From the NCBI RefSeq assembly GCF_938039775.1, contig NZ_CALHTQ010000177.1:1-13684 (forward strand): DNA of 13,684 bases, read 5' to 3'. Below the pieces are notes generated by a model. It worked only from the letters and a program-made list of their open reading frames with translations, made no database searches and had not been told where the DNA came from. The DNA is from an uncultured Mogibacterium sp. (GTDB lineage Bacteria > Bacillota_A > Clostridia > Peptostreptococcales > Anaerovoracaceae). Both the position numbers and the translations under genes were made by a program. Shown here piece by piece: positions 5,922 through 13,684 of this stretch (the stretch's first letter is position 1; every line of letters begins with the position of its first letter).

Positions 5922-7724
5922 CTATATCATTTCATCTAGCTCATTAACTAGTTTCTCGAAAGTAGAAAGTGCAGAAAGCACTGGTTCTTCTGTACTCATA
6001 TCTACACCAGCAATTTTTAATAGTTCTATAGGATAGTCTGATTCTCCTGAAGTTAGGAACTTCAGATACTCATCTCTTTCAGAGGTCCCGCCATTTAATA
6101 TTCTGTTAGCTATAGCATTGGCAGCAGAATATCCAGTAGCATACTGATACACGTAGTAAGCACGATAGAAGTGAGGAATTCTTGACCATTCATATTTTAT
6201 AAAGTCATCGTGCTCAACTGCTGGACCGTAATACTCTGTATTAAGCTTGTCATATTCATTATTCAAAATCTCAGAAGTTAGAGATCCACCATTCTCTACG
6301 ATTTCATGAGCAATTTTCTCAAATTCAGCAAACATCGTCTGTCTAAATAGAGTGGATTTGAACTCATCAATATAGAAATTTATTAGATATTTCTTCATCT
6401 CAGTAGATTCCGCATTCTTAAGCAAGTAATGTATAAGAAGAGTTTCATTCACAGTACTTGCAACTTCTGCAGTAAATATAGAGTGACCTCCATAAATAAA
6501 TGGCTGTGTCTTCCTTGTATAATAAGAATGCATAGAATGACCTGCTTCATGAACAAGTGTAAATACGTCGCGAAGTTCTCCACTGAAGTTCATCAGGATA
6601 TATGGATGACTGTCATAAGAGCCAAAACTATAAGCCCCAGAAGTTTTTCCTTTATTCTCGTATATATCTACCCATCTATCTTTAGTAAGCCCTTTGCGAA
6701 GTGTTGACACGTATTCATCTCCAAGTGGTGCGAGAGCTTTACAAGCTATGTCTACGGCCTCTTCATAAGTGCATTCTAATCCTTCTGGCTTAACGATAGG
6801 GCGGTATACGTCGTACATTCTAAGAGCTTCAACCTCTAGAGCACGTTTTCTAATTTCCATATACTTATGCATTGATGTTAGACTCTTATGCACAGCATCG
6901 ATTAGATTATCGTACACGCTAAGTGGAATTCGTTCTCCAGAGAGAGCACTATCAAGAGTCGACTCGTAGCTTCGAAGGTTAGACATGATATAGTCGTGCT
7001 TAACGTTGTAATTGTACATCACAGAAATGGAATTATTGAACTCCTTGTATCTTCCGTACATCGCTTCAAATGCATTCTTACGAATATCGCGATTCTCCGA
7101 CTCCATAAACTGAATATAGTTGCCGTGAGTCAATTCAACATCATGGCCATCTTCGTTTTTTACCTTTCCAAATGAAAGATCTGCATCGTTGAACATGGTG
7201 AAGATTTCATCTGGTGCACTAGCGAATTCATTTAGCTGTGCGATGATGCGTTCTTCATCAGAGGATAGTACGTGTGGTTTGCTAAGTAAAATAGAATCAA
7301 GCATGAACTCGTACTCTTTTAATTGAGGCATCTCTTTAATATATCCATTGATTATATTCTCATCAGCCTCGAGTATTTCAGGTGTAAAAAATGAAACATT
7401 TGCTGAAATCTGAGCAAGTGTAGAGAGAGACTTGTTGTTCATCTCAGTATATTTAGTGTTAGCATTATCCTCGTCATGACGCATTCTAGAATATACGAAA
7501 GCGTGTTCGGCTTTGCGCATAATAGCAGCATACAAATTCAATGCGTTTAGCAAGTTATTGGAAGAGTCTGTAATGGTACCTTTAAGGGTAGTAAATTCTT
7601 CACTTTCCTTTAATGCATCAGATAGATCCTGATTCCACTTCTCCTCTTCAGGGTACATAGCTTCTAAATTCCATTTATCTTTTGTCGCTATCTCAGAGCG
7701 GTTTTTTAACTCGTATTTATTCAT
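5922..7724 (-). CDS. pepF: Oligoendopeptidase F (M3B zinc metallopeptidase)
   Basis: The 600-residue protein has no signal peptide, so it should act in the cytosol, cutting medium-sized peptides during peptide recycling. The N-terminal half is helical, as in the M3 family. The zinc site is HEAGH at residues 392-396 in the context FTLVHEAGHSMHSYY, with Glu393 as catalytic base and Glu420 in FTAEVAST as the likely third ligand. A conserved GAYSFG segment lies upstream at about 363-368. Length fits the family (about 600). AAGGAG before the ATG at 7724 is a good ribosome binding site. It is the first gene of the minus-strand operon and is probably driven by the right-arm promoter of the 7737-7772 repeat. 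Confidence 0.96.
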   Translation of the reverse strand: MNKYELKNRSEIATKDKWNLEAMYPEEEKWNQDLSDALKESEEFTTLKGTITDSSNNLLNALNLYAAIMRKAEHAFVYSRMRHDEDNANTKYTEMNNKSLSTLAQISANVSFFTPEILEADENIINGYIKEMPQLKEYEFMLDSILLSKPHVLSSDEERIIAQLNEFASAPDEIFTMFNDADLSFGKVKNEDGHDVELTHGNYIQFMESENRDIRKNAFEAMYGRYKEFNNSISVMYNYNVKHDYIMSNLRSYESTLDSALSGERIPLSVYDNLIDAVHKSLTSMHKYMEIRKRALEVEALRMYDVYRPIVKPEGLECTYEEAVDIACKALAPLGDEYVSTLRKGLTKDRWVDIYENKGKTSGAYSFGSYDSHPYILMNFSGELRDVFTLVHEAGHSMHSYYTRKTQPFIYGGHSIFTAEVASTVNETLLIHYLLKNAESTEMKKYLINFYIDEFKSTLFRQTMFAEFEKIAHEIVENGGSLTSEILNNEYDKLNTEYYGPAVEHDDFIKYEWSRIPHFYRAYYVYQYATGYSAANAIANRILNGGTSERDEYLKFLTSGESDYPIELLKIAGVDMSTEEPVLSALSTFEKLVNELDEMI

Positions 7725-7736
7725 TTAACTAGCTCC

Positions 7737-7772
7737 TTATGCTATAATTGATGATGTATTATTATAGCATAA
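7737..7772. promoter_or_regulatory. Palindromic divergent promoter: 12-bp inverted repeat with an extended -10 box in each arm
   Basis: TTATGCTATAAT (7737-7748) is repeated exactly in reverse complement at 7761-7772, with 12 bases between. Each arm contains TGCTATAAT, a consensus -10 with the extended TG. The left arm points right toward the gene at 7793; the right arm, on the minus strand, points left toward pepF. Predicted start points fall within a few bases of each other near 7754-7755. The -35 positions are poor (TTCATT-like and TTCACC-like), which extended -10 boxes can tolerate. The motif sits exactly between two divergent genes. Whether the symmetry also serves as a repressor site is unknown. 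Confidence 0.75.
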
Positions 7773-7792
7773 ATCAATTTAAAGGTGAATTA

Positions 7793-8314
7793 ATGAACAG
7801 AGATGAACTCTATCAAATCCTTGATATTATTACTCCAGTAGAGTTTGAGTACTATGAGAATTTGGCGGCGCTTCTAGAGGCCGATGAGGTTATTGATATA
7901 CAGCTAATCCTTGAGCTTATTAAGGAGCTAGATATGGACAAACTTGCAGACATGTTTGACTCTTATTTTGAAGAATGGAACAAGTCAATACCAGAGGATT
8001 TGGCTGAACTATATGTGACTGTTGATACAGCTAAACGCAGCATTATGGGTAATTTTAATGAAGATATGGATGATGAGGATTACTATTCATTAGCTACGGC
8101 TATATATGATTTTAGACGTTGGTATGTAATAACACCTCATGTAGTCGACAATGATACAGGTGAAGAAATTAATATCAGAGATGCGAGGTATAATCTCAGT
8201 GCATCAAGATATACGGGAGAAGTCTGCAATTATAATTTTAGTGACGCATATGAGTACGAAGGTGACTCGTACTCTGTGAGATTGTCGGATATTATAGAAG
8301 CAGAATATAAATAA
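7793..8314 (+). CDS. Strongly acidic protein of unknown function
   Basis: I do not recognise this 173-residue protein. The ATG at 7793 is chosen because AAAGGTG (7781-7787) precedes it; upstream in-frame ATGs at 7748-7756 lie in the promoter repeat. About 42 of 173 residues are Asp or Glu against roughly 13 Lys/Arg, giving a net charge near -29. The first 75 residues look helical with hydrophobic-acidic periodicity (for example IQLILELIKELDMDKL). A run DMDDED lies at about 91-96. The second half, with YDFRRWYVITPHVV and a Tyr/Asp-rich end, looks more like strand and loop. There is no signal peptide, membrane helix or Cys/His metal motif. It is 9 bp upstream of the M16 peptidase and likely cotranscribed. 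A small cytosolic adaptor or regulator is conceivable but not supported by any motif. Confidence 0.8.
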   Translation: MNRDELYQILDIITPVEFEYYENLAALLEADEVIDIQLILELIKELDMDKLADMFDSYFEEWNKSIPEDLAELYVTVDTAKRSIMGNFNEDMDDEDYYSLATAIYDFRRWYVITPHVVDNDTGEEINIRDARYNLSASRYTGEVCNYNFSDAYEYEGDSYSVRLSDIIEAEYK

Positions 8315-8323
8315 GGGGGATAT

Positions 8324-9553
8324 ATGCTAGAGGTTATAACACTAGATTCCGGTGTCAGACTAGCGCTTAATTCTATGGATTCTGTTAGATCAGTTTCAAT
8401 TGGAATATGGTGCAATAATGGCTCAGTAAATGAGAAGGACGAAGAACAGGGAATATCTCATTTTATAGAACATATGCTATTTAAAGGCACTAAGGATAGG
8501 GATCATTTCCAGATAGTAAATGAAATCGATAAACTTGGTGGTCAAATGAATGCATTTACAAGCAAAGAATGCACTTGCTTCTACGTGAAGTGCCTTGATG
8601 AGCATTTTCGTACAACTGCTGATGTTTTATCTGACATGATATGTAATCCAACTTTCCCGGCAGACGAACTTGAGAAGGAGAAGGGTGTAGTAATTGAAGA
8701 AATCAATATGAATGCTGATGATCCAGATGATGTTGCATTCGACATTCTTGAAGATAACGTATATCGTGGGATGGGCATGTCGCACCCAGTTCTTGGTACG
8801 AAAGAGACCGTTTCGTCATTTACCCACGATAAGCTCAATGAATACTACTTTGACCACTATACTCGTGATGAAATTATTGTTTCTGTAGCAGGTTCATTTA
8901 ATAAGGATGAGGTTATAGATTATTTTAAAGATAAGTTCTATAACCTAAAAGTTAGAAGGGATATTGAAACTGATAAGAACATTTCAGAACTTTCTGATGG
9001 TGGATATATTGAAGTTAACAAGGAAATAGAGCAGGCTCATATAGCCATGGGAATAAGACTTTTCCCTGCTTCTGATTCAAGACGGTACCCTATGATGTTA
9101 CTATGTAATCTTCTTGGCGGAGGAATGTCATCAAGACTTATGCAGAATGTTCGCGTTAAGAAGGGGCTTGCATATTCAGTTTACTCTATGACTGGTTTCT
9201 ATAGTCATACTGGACTATTCGTTATATCCGCAGGTGTTGCTAAGGATAAGGTTGATGAAGCCTTAGAAGCCATTAAGGATGAGCTTGATAGGCTTAAGGG
9301 CGATGATATAAGTATAGAAGAGTTCCAAAGTTCTAAGGAGCAGCTAAAATCCAGCTTTATCTTTGGTCAGGAAAGTGTTCAGAATCTTATGATTTATAAT
9401 GGCAGAAACCTTCTGACTCATGGAAGATGCATAACGCCATCAGAAGTGCTACAGTTGCTCGATGACATCAGTCTTGATGATATTAATGAGGTAAAAAAAG
9501 AAATCTGTGACTATGATAGATTTAATATAATAAATGTAACTGGTAATAATTAA
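8324..9553 (+). CDS. M16-family zinc peptidase (pitrilysin / processing-peptidase beta-like)
   Basis: The 409-residue protein carries the inverted zinc motif HFIEH at residues 46-50, with His46, His50 and catalytic Glu49. Glu126 in the VIEEINM segment is the expected third ligand, 76 residues on. The C-terminal half contains LLGGGMSSRLMQ and KKGLAYSVYS, which are typical of the inactive second M16 repeat that closes the chamber. Size matches the single-chain bacterial YmxG/PqqL-like group, which work as dimers; no signal peptide is seen. GGGGGA (8315-8320) precedes the ATG. These proteins are widespread in Firmicutes near dut or pnp loci, but their natural substrates are poorly known. It lies 9 bp after the acidic unknown gene. 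Confidence 0.94.
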   Translation: MLEVITLDSGVRLALNSMDSVRSVSIGIWCNNGSVNEKDEEQGISHFIEHMLFKGTKDRDHFQIVNEIDKLGGQMNAFTSKECTCFYVKCLDEHFRTTADVLSDMICNPTFPADELEKEKGVVIEEINMNADDPDDVAFDILEDNVYRGMGMSHPVLGTKETVSSFTHDKLNEYYFDHYTRDEIIVSVAGSFNKDEVIDYFKDKFYNLKVRRDIETDKNISELSDGGYIEVNKEIEQAHIAMGIRLFPASDSRRYPMMLLCNLLGGGMSSRLMQNVRVKKGLAYSVYSMTGFYSHTGLFVISAGVAKDKVDEALEAIKDELDRLKGDDISIEEFQSSKEQLKSSFIFGQESVQNLMIYNGRNLLTHGRCITPSEVLQLLDDISLDDINEVKKEICDYDRFNIINVTGNN

Positions 9554-9579
9554 TAGTCAAATGATTATTTGCTCTTTAA

Positions 9580-9585
9580 TATAAT
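9580..9585 (+). promoter_or_regulatory. Possible -10 box for the dut-dgt-dnaG-rpoD operon
   Basis: The 102-base gap 9554-9655 is AT-rich and contains a perfect TATAAT at 9580-9585. No good -35 lies at 16-18 bp. Small inverted repeats are nearby: CAAAT/ATTTG at 9559-9572 and AAATT/AATTT around 9611-9626. I see no hairpin with a T-run, so the M16 gene may read through into dut. Confidence 0.35.
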
Positions 9586-9655
9586 GCATATTTATTACTA
9601 ATTTTGTCTAAATTTCAATGAATTTGCTGTTTTGAACCGGAAAGGATGAGTTCTT

Positions 9656-10090
9656 ATGGAACTAAAATTTATATCACTTAGTGGACAACTTCCAGCATAT
9701 GCTACTAATGGCGCATCAGGACTGGATTTACGTGCATTTACTGATGAGCCAATTACTTTGGCACCTATGGAGAGAAGACTTATTCCTACTGGATTGTTTG
9801 TTCAGATTCCAGATGGTTACGAGGGCCAAGTTAGAGCAAGGTCAGGACTTGCGATTAAGAATGGTATTGGTCTTGTCAACAGTATAGGCACCATTGATTC
9901 TGACTATCGTGGCGAACTAAAGATTCCATTGATTAATTTTGGCAGTGATGATTTTACAATCAATAATGGAGATCGTGTTGCACAGCTTGTAATTGCTGCA
10001 TACGAGAGAGTTGAGCCAGTAATCGTTACTGAACTCGATGATACAGATCGAGGTGAAGGAGGTTTTGGACATACGGGAGTTAAAGGTTAG
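9656..10090 (+). CDS. dut: dUTP diphosphatase (trimeric dUTPase)
   Basis: This 144-residue enzyme hydrolyses dUTP to dUMP and pyrophosphate, keeping uracil out of DNA and feeding dTMP synthesis. The five motifs of trimeric dUTPases are visible: ASGLDLRA (20-27, Asp24), RARSGLA (60-66), NSIGTIDSDYRGE (75-87, with Asp81 the likely catalytic acid and Tyr84 excluding ribose), GDRVAQLV (105-112), and the C-terminal lid arm RGEGGFGHTG (132-141). Length is typical. AAAGGA lies upstream of the ATG. The stop TAG directly abuts the ATG of dgt. Confidence 0.97.
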   Translation: MELKFISLSGQLPAYATNGASGLDLRAFTDEPITLAPMERRLIPTGLFVQIPDGYEGQVRARSGLAIKNGIGLVNSIGTIDSDYRGELKIPLINFGSDDFTINNGDRVAQLVIAAYERVEPVIVTELDDTDRGEGGFGHTGVKG

Positions 10091-11110
10091 ATGATATTAC
10101 GAGAAGACCTTGAACAGCGAGAATATGATTTTCTTGATGCGAGAGCAGCGAAATCCAGAGATTCTTTAGGCAGAGATAGGTATGAAGAAAAGTGTAGTTT
10201 TCGCACGGATTATCAGCGTGATAGAGATAGGATTATTCACTCTAAAGCATTTCGTAGATTGATGCACAAGACGCAGGTATTCCTCGCTCCTGAAGGCGAT
10301 CATTATAGAACTAGACTCACTCATACCCTTGAGGTTGCTCAAGTTGCTCGTACAATTGCAAAAACTCTAAACTATAACGAGGAATTAACTGAAGCAATTG
10401 CCTTGGGTCATGATCTCGGTCATACACCATTTGGACATAATGGAGAAGAGGTTTTGAATAGGATTCACGAAGGTGGATTTAGGCATAATGAACAGAGTCT
10501 ACGCATTGTTGAACGAATAGAATCTACAACTAAGAGAATTGGTCTCAATCTTACAAAGGAAGTAAGGGACGGTATTTTGAACCATAGAGGTTCTGGCATT
10601 CCAATTACTCTCGAGGGGCAGATTGTTAAGATTAGTGACCGTATTGCTTACATAAATCACGATATTGATGATGCATTAAGAAGCAATGTCATTACTATTG
10701 ATGAGCTACCTGCAACCGATCTCGATGTTCTTGGATATTCACACAGCGAACGTATTAATAACTTAATTTCGGATCTCGCATCATATAGTGATGGCAAAGA
10801 TTGTGTTAGCTTAAGCCCTGAGTTTAACAGTGCTTTACTTCATCTTCGTAAGTATATGTTTGAGCATGTGTACTGTAGCGAGCTCGTTAAGCGAGAAGAG
10901 GACATGAACAAGGTTGAAGTGGTGATTACCGCTCTCTATAAGTACTTTGTAAATCATCCTGACAAGATGCCTGAACTTTACAGAAGCATATCAATTGAAG
11001 ATGGTGAAACCATTGCTGTAAAAGACTATGTATCTGGAATGACGGATCGATACGCAATTTCATTATATTCCGATTTGTTTGTACCACGTGGATGGACAGA
11101 TTTTAAGTAG
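10091..11110 (+). CDS. dgt: dGTPase-like deoxynucleoside triphosphate triphosphohydrolase (HD domain)
   Basis: The 339-residue protein belongs to the HD superfamily enzymes that split dNTPs into deoxynucleoside and tripphosphate. The metal site is complete: His78 in RLTHTLEVAQ, His107-Asp108 in ALGHDLGHTPFGHNGE, and Asp183 in VKISDRIAYINHD. KAFRRLMHKTQVF (52-64) is the usual N-terminal signature. It resembles the shorter Firmicutes type commonly found beside dnaG rather than the longer E. coli Dgt, so base preference is not certain. The ATG follows the dut stop with no gap, with AAAGG just upstream inside dut, indicating coupled translation. dnaG begins 20 bp downstream. Confidence 0.94.
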   Translation: MILREDLEQREYDFLDARAAKSRDSLGRDRYEEKCSFRTDYQRDRDRIIHSKAFRRLMHKTQVFLAPEGDHYRTRLTHTLEVAQVARTIAKTLNYNEELTEAIALGHDLGHTPFGHNGEEVLNRIHEGGFRHNEQSLRIVERIESTTKRIGLNLTKEVRDGILNHRGSGIPITLEGQIVKISDRIAYINHDIDDALRSNVITIDELPATDLDVLGYSHSERINNLISDLASYSDGKDCVSLSPEFNSALLHLRKYMFEHVYCSELVKREEDMNKVEVVITALYKYFVNHPDKMPELYRSISIEDGETIAVKDYVSGMTDRYAISLYSDLFVPRGWTDFK

Positions 11111-11117
11111 ACAATTA

Positions 11118-11125
11118 AAAGGAGG
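11118..11125 (+). promoter_or_regulatory. Strong ribosome binding site of dnaG
   Basis: AAAGGAGG is a near-perfect anti-16S match placed 5 bases before the ATG at 11131. It is stronger than the sites of the neighbouring dut and dgt. Confidence 0.75.
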
Positions 11126-11130
11126 AGACC

Positions 11131-12888
11131 ATGGCATATGGCAATAACTTTATCGATGAGATAAAGTCAAAAGTTAATATCGTAGATATCATTGGCCGTG
11201 AAGTCCCTCTTAAGCAAAGTGGGAGTAACTTTAAAGGTCTTTGTCCTTTTCATAATGAGAAAACGCCTTCCTTTACGGTAAATGAGCAAAAGCAGATTTT
11301 TAATTGCTTTGGATGCGGAGAAAAAGGTGATGTAATTCAATTTATCCAGCGCTTTAATAATATGGAGTTTATGGAAGCTTGTGAGAAGCTAGCTGAAGAA
11401 TATAATATTGAAATACCACAGCATGGTACACGAAAAAAAGTAGACATGTCTCATTACTATGAGATAAATGCCATGGCGGCGAGATTCTTTTTTAATAATC
11501 TTACAAAGCAGTCAAATCCGGGATACACATACATTCGAAAAAGAGGAATTAGTGATGAAACCATAAAACATTTTGGTCTCGGATATTCGCTTGATTCGTG
11601 GAACGCATTACATATACATTTACAGAGCAAAGGCATTAAAGATGAGGATATGCTTAAGCTCGGGCTTATAACGCAAGGCAAGAAGGGGGTATATGATAAA
11701 TTTCGTGGGCGATTGATGTTTCCAATCTTTAATCCACAAGGAAGAGTTATTGGTTTCGGAGGTAGAGCATTAGGCGATGAGATGCCTAAGTATCTAAATT
11801 CATCTGAAAGTGATGTATTTCTCAAGAAGAATAATTTATATGCGCTGAACTTCACTAAGAAGAATATAAACGATGAAAACCAAGTTCTGATGGTTGAAGG
11901 CTATATGGATGTAATTTCTCTATATCAGAGTGGTATCCGTAATGTTGTCGCTTCACTTGGAACAGCTTTGACTGATAATCAGTGTCAGCTCATCACTAGA
12001 TATACGAAGAATGTTGTACTATCATACGATTCTGATGCTGCAGGAATCAAGGCTGCTCTTCGCGGCATCGAGGTTATGAGGGCTTCTAATGCAAATGTTA
12101 GAATATTACAGGTAACCGGTGGAAAAGATCCGGATGAATTTGTAAAAAAGTATGGAAAAGAAGATTTTATAAAGCTTGTTAACAATGCGGTTCCGGCTAC
12201 TGAATTCTCTCTGGATATTATGAAGAAAAAGTATAATCTTAATGATAATCTTGAGATTATTGAATATATAAAGGCATGCGTTCCGATATTACGCAAGCTC
12301 GGGGCGGTAGAGCAGGATTTGTATGTAAAAAAGCTTGCTTCTGAATTCGATATTTCAGAACATGCTATACTTACAGAGATAGTTTCTAGTGACAATATGC
12401 ATAACTACTCATATTCTAATAAATCTCACGATAAAAGAGATTCTAGAAACAATCGATATGGAAATGAAGAAAGAGTAGAAATCTCACTACTTTATATCTT
12501 AACGCGCGATTCGCGCTATCTTGATACATTTAAAGAAGATGATATTGAGTTTAGGACTGACCTTGGAAGAGATTTTTACGATATCGCTAGTAAGTTAATT
12601 TGGGATAAGAACTTATCTGAAATTAATATAGATGATGTATATAAGGGCCTCGATCCAGAAGACGAGAAAACACTTAGAAAAATATTATCAAATATTAGAA
12701 TTGGTGCGGACGAAAGTTCGTACTACAAAGAATGTTACGCTAAGTATGTGCAGATGCATTACGGAGAAAAAATAATTGAGCTACAAAATGCGATTGCAGT
12801 CGCTGAGAAGCTAGGTAATGAAGAAGAAATTTCACGTCTTGCTATGCAGTTACAAGGTATTGAAGAGAAGAGAAGAAAGGTCAGGTAG
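11131..12888 (+). CDS. dnaG: DNA primase
   Basis: This 585-residue primase lays down RNA primers at the replication fork. The N-terminal CHC2 zinc finger uses Cys38, His41, Cys59 and Cys62 (CPFH and CFGC). The catalytic core contains GRLMFPI and VIGFGGRAL before the Toprim fold. Toprim has EGYMD with Glu256 and the metal pair Asp300/Asp302 in SYDSDAAG. The last 130 or so residues form the more divergent helicase-binding domain that contacts DnaB, with a Ser/Lys/Asn-rich linker around residues 428-448. Length is normal. The order dgt-dnaG-rpoD is the Gram-positive form of the macromolecular-synthesis operon. rpoD starts 3 bp after its stop. Confidence 0.98.
   Translation: MAYGNNFIDEIKSKVNIVDIIGREVPLKQSGSNFKGLCPFHNEKTPSFTVNEQKQIFNCFGCGEKGDVIQFIQRFNNMEFMEACEKLAEEYNIEIPQHGTRKKVDMSHYYEINAMAARFFFNNLTKQSNPGYTYIRKRGISDETIKHFGLGYSLDSWNALHIHLQSKGIKDEDMLKLGLITQGKKGVYDKFRGRLMFPIFNPQGRVIGFGGRALGDEMPKYLNSSESDVFLKKNNLYALNFTKKNINDENQVLMVEGYMDVISLYQSGIRNVVASLGTALTDNQCQLITRYTKNVVLSYDSDAAGIKAALRGIEVMRASNANVRILQVTGGKDPDEFVKKYGKEDFIKLVNNAVPATEFSLDIMKKKYNLNDNLEIIEYIKACVPILRKLGAVEQDLYVKKLASEFDISEHAILTEIVSSDNMHNYSYSNKSHDKRDSRNNRYGNEERVEISLLYILTRDSRYLDTFKEDDIEFRTDLGRDFYDIASKLIWDKNLSEINIDDVYKGLDPEDEKTLRKILSNIRIGADESSYYKECYAKYVQMHYGEKIIELQNAIAVAEKLGNEEEISRLAMQLQGIEEKRRKVR
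12504..12516 (+). other. Short GC-rich palindrome inside dnaG
   Basis: GCGCGA and TCGCGC flank a single T, a nearly perfect 13-base palindrome in otherwise AT-rich coding sequence. There is no T-run after it. Its outer core resembles the arms of the rsgA hairpin. Confidence 0.5.
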
Positions 12889-12891
12889 ATT

Positions 12892-13684
12892 ATGCCAAAA
12901 AAAGAAGCAACCGAAGCAACTGCTAATGAGCATGTTGAACAGGCTGTGGAAGAGATTATGAAAATCTCTGAAAACACCGGTAACGAGATTACACTAGCTG
13001 AGATTGGAGAGCATCTGTCGAGAATTAAACTTAATAAAGAGCAGATAGATGAAGTCTATGACTTAGTTGAAAAGAATGGAATCAGCATAGTTGACACTAG
13101 AGAGCCAAACGGCAATGAACTCGATGATGTTGAAGAAGATGATGTCGACATCGATGATGGTGTTGTGCTCAAGACAAATGGAGAAATTGACGTAGATGCG
13201 ACTGTTCCAAAGTCTTTGCCCACTGATGATGCCGTTAGAATGTATCTGAAAGAGATTGGTAAGGTGCCACTACTTACAGGTGCTGAAGAGCGAGAACTTG
13301 CTATTCGTATGGAGCAAGGAGATGAAGAAGCCAAGAAGAAACTATGTGAATCAAACCTCAGACTTGTGGTAAGTATCGCAAAGAGATATCTAAACAGAGG
13401 ACTAAGTTTCCTAGATTTAATTCAGGAAGGAAATTTAGGACTTATCAAAGCTGTTGATAAATTTGACTACACTAAAGGATACAAGTTCTCTACTTATGCT
13501 ACTTGGTGGATTAGACAAGCTATTACTCGTTCCATTGCTGACCAGGCGAGAACGATTAGAATTCCTGTTCACATGGTTGAAACCATTAACAAGTTAATTA
13601 GAATTTCTAGACAGCTACTTCAGGAGCTGGGACGTGAACCAACCTCTGAAGAAATAGCAAAGGAGATGGGTATAACAGTTGAAA
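12892..13684 (+). CDS. rpoD: Housekeeping RNA polymerase sigma factor (sigma-70/SigA), 3' end outside window
   Basis: 264 codons are present and the frame is open at the right edge. Residues 1-70 resemble sigma region 1.1. A very acidic linker follows (Glu/Asp-rich, about 77-89). Region 1.2 starts at [17 protein letters not shown] (112-128). Regions 2.1-2.4 follow with [47 protein letters not shown] (198-213) and TIRIPVHM (221-228), the parts that bind core polymerase and read the -10 box. Region 3 begins with [16 protein letters not shown]. The ATG is 3 bp after the dnaG stop, with AGAAAGG at 12874-12880 as a loosely spaced ribosome site. Regions 3.2 and 4 lie beyond the window. Confidence 0.97.
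   Translation, partial: MPKKEATEATANEHVEQAVEEIMKISENTGNEITLAEIGEHLSRIKLNKEQIDEVYDLVEKNGISIVDTREPNGNELDDVEEDDVDIDDGVVLKTNGEIDVDATVPKSLPTDDAVRMYLKEIGKVPLLTGAEERELAIRMEQGDEEAKKKLCESNLRLVVSIAKRYLNRGLSFLDLIQEGNLGLIKAVDKFDYTKGYKFSTYATWWIRQAITRSIADQARTIRIPVHMVETINKLIRISRQLLQELGREPTSEEIAKEMGITVE

Noticed and set aside
13056..13334. Minus-strand Ser-rich open frame inside rpoD
   Set aside because: It is antisense to the acidic linker of the sigma factor (Asp/Glu codons read backwards give Ser/Ile/Val). The sigma frame has unmistakable motifs.
1..13684. A new defence, mobile or biosynthetic system
   Set aside because: Every gene but one belongs to a well-known core family in its common neighbourhood. 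I saw no transposase, integrase, toxin-antitoxin pair, CRISPR repeats, tRNA or composition shift.

Overview
The window is a dense stretch of core chromosome from a Gram-positive, low- to mid-GC anaerobe of the Clostridia/Eubacteriales type. GC is about 40% by eye; I did not count it. The evidence is the classic Firmicutes order PP2C phosphatase - PASTA kinase - rsgA - rpe, the oligoendopeptidase F / NAD kinase / RluD-type cluster, and the dgt - dnaG - rpoD (sigA) macromolecular-synthesis cluster. I cannot name a genus from the sequence alone; a Family XIII / Mogibacterium-like lineage is only a guess.

Layout. Positions 2-130 hold the last 42 codons of an upstream gene, most likely the rRNA methyltransferase rsmB. 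Positions 160-4122 (+) carry the phosphatase prpC, the membrane Ser/Thr kinase prkC, the ribosome-assembly GTPase rsgA (broken by a -1 type frameshift near 2793-2803) and rpe. Gene overlaps there suggest one translationally coupled operon. A hairpin at 4166-4202 ends this operon and, read on the other strand, also ends the opposing operon pepF - nadK - rluD-like (7724 down to 4178, minus strand). Between pepF and the next plus-strand gene lies a 12-bp perfect inverted repeat (7737-7772); each arm carries an extended -10 promoter (TGCTATAAT) facing the other. Positions 7793-9553 (+) hold a very acidic protein of unknown function and an M16 zinc peptidase. Positions 9656-13684 (+) hold dut, dgt, dnaG and the 5' part of rpoD, which runs off the window.

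How they fit together. The first operon links cell-wall-sensing phosphosignalling (PrkC/PrpC) with 30S maturation (RsgA) and the pentose phosphate pathway (Rpe). The minus-strand operon combines peptide turnover, NADP supply and RNA pseudouridylation. The right-hand operon groups nucleotide-pool control (dUTPase, dNTPase) with primase and the housekeeping sigma factor.

I found no mobile element, CRISPR array, tRNA, rRNA, phage gene or defence system, and no convincing new multi-gene system. The points most worth a second look are the rsgA frameshift inside a GC-rich hairpin, the symmetric face-to-face promoter at 7737-7772, the hairpin that is both terminator and coding sequence at 4166-4202, and the unknown acidic protein at 7793-8314.
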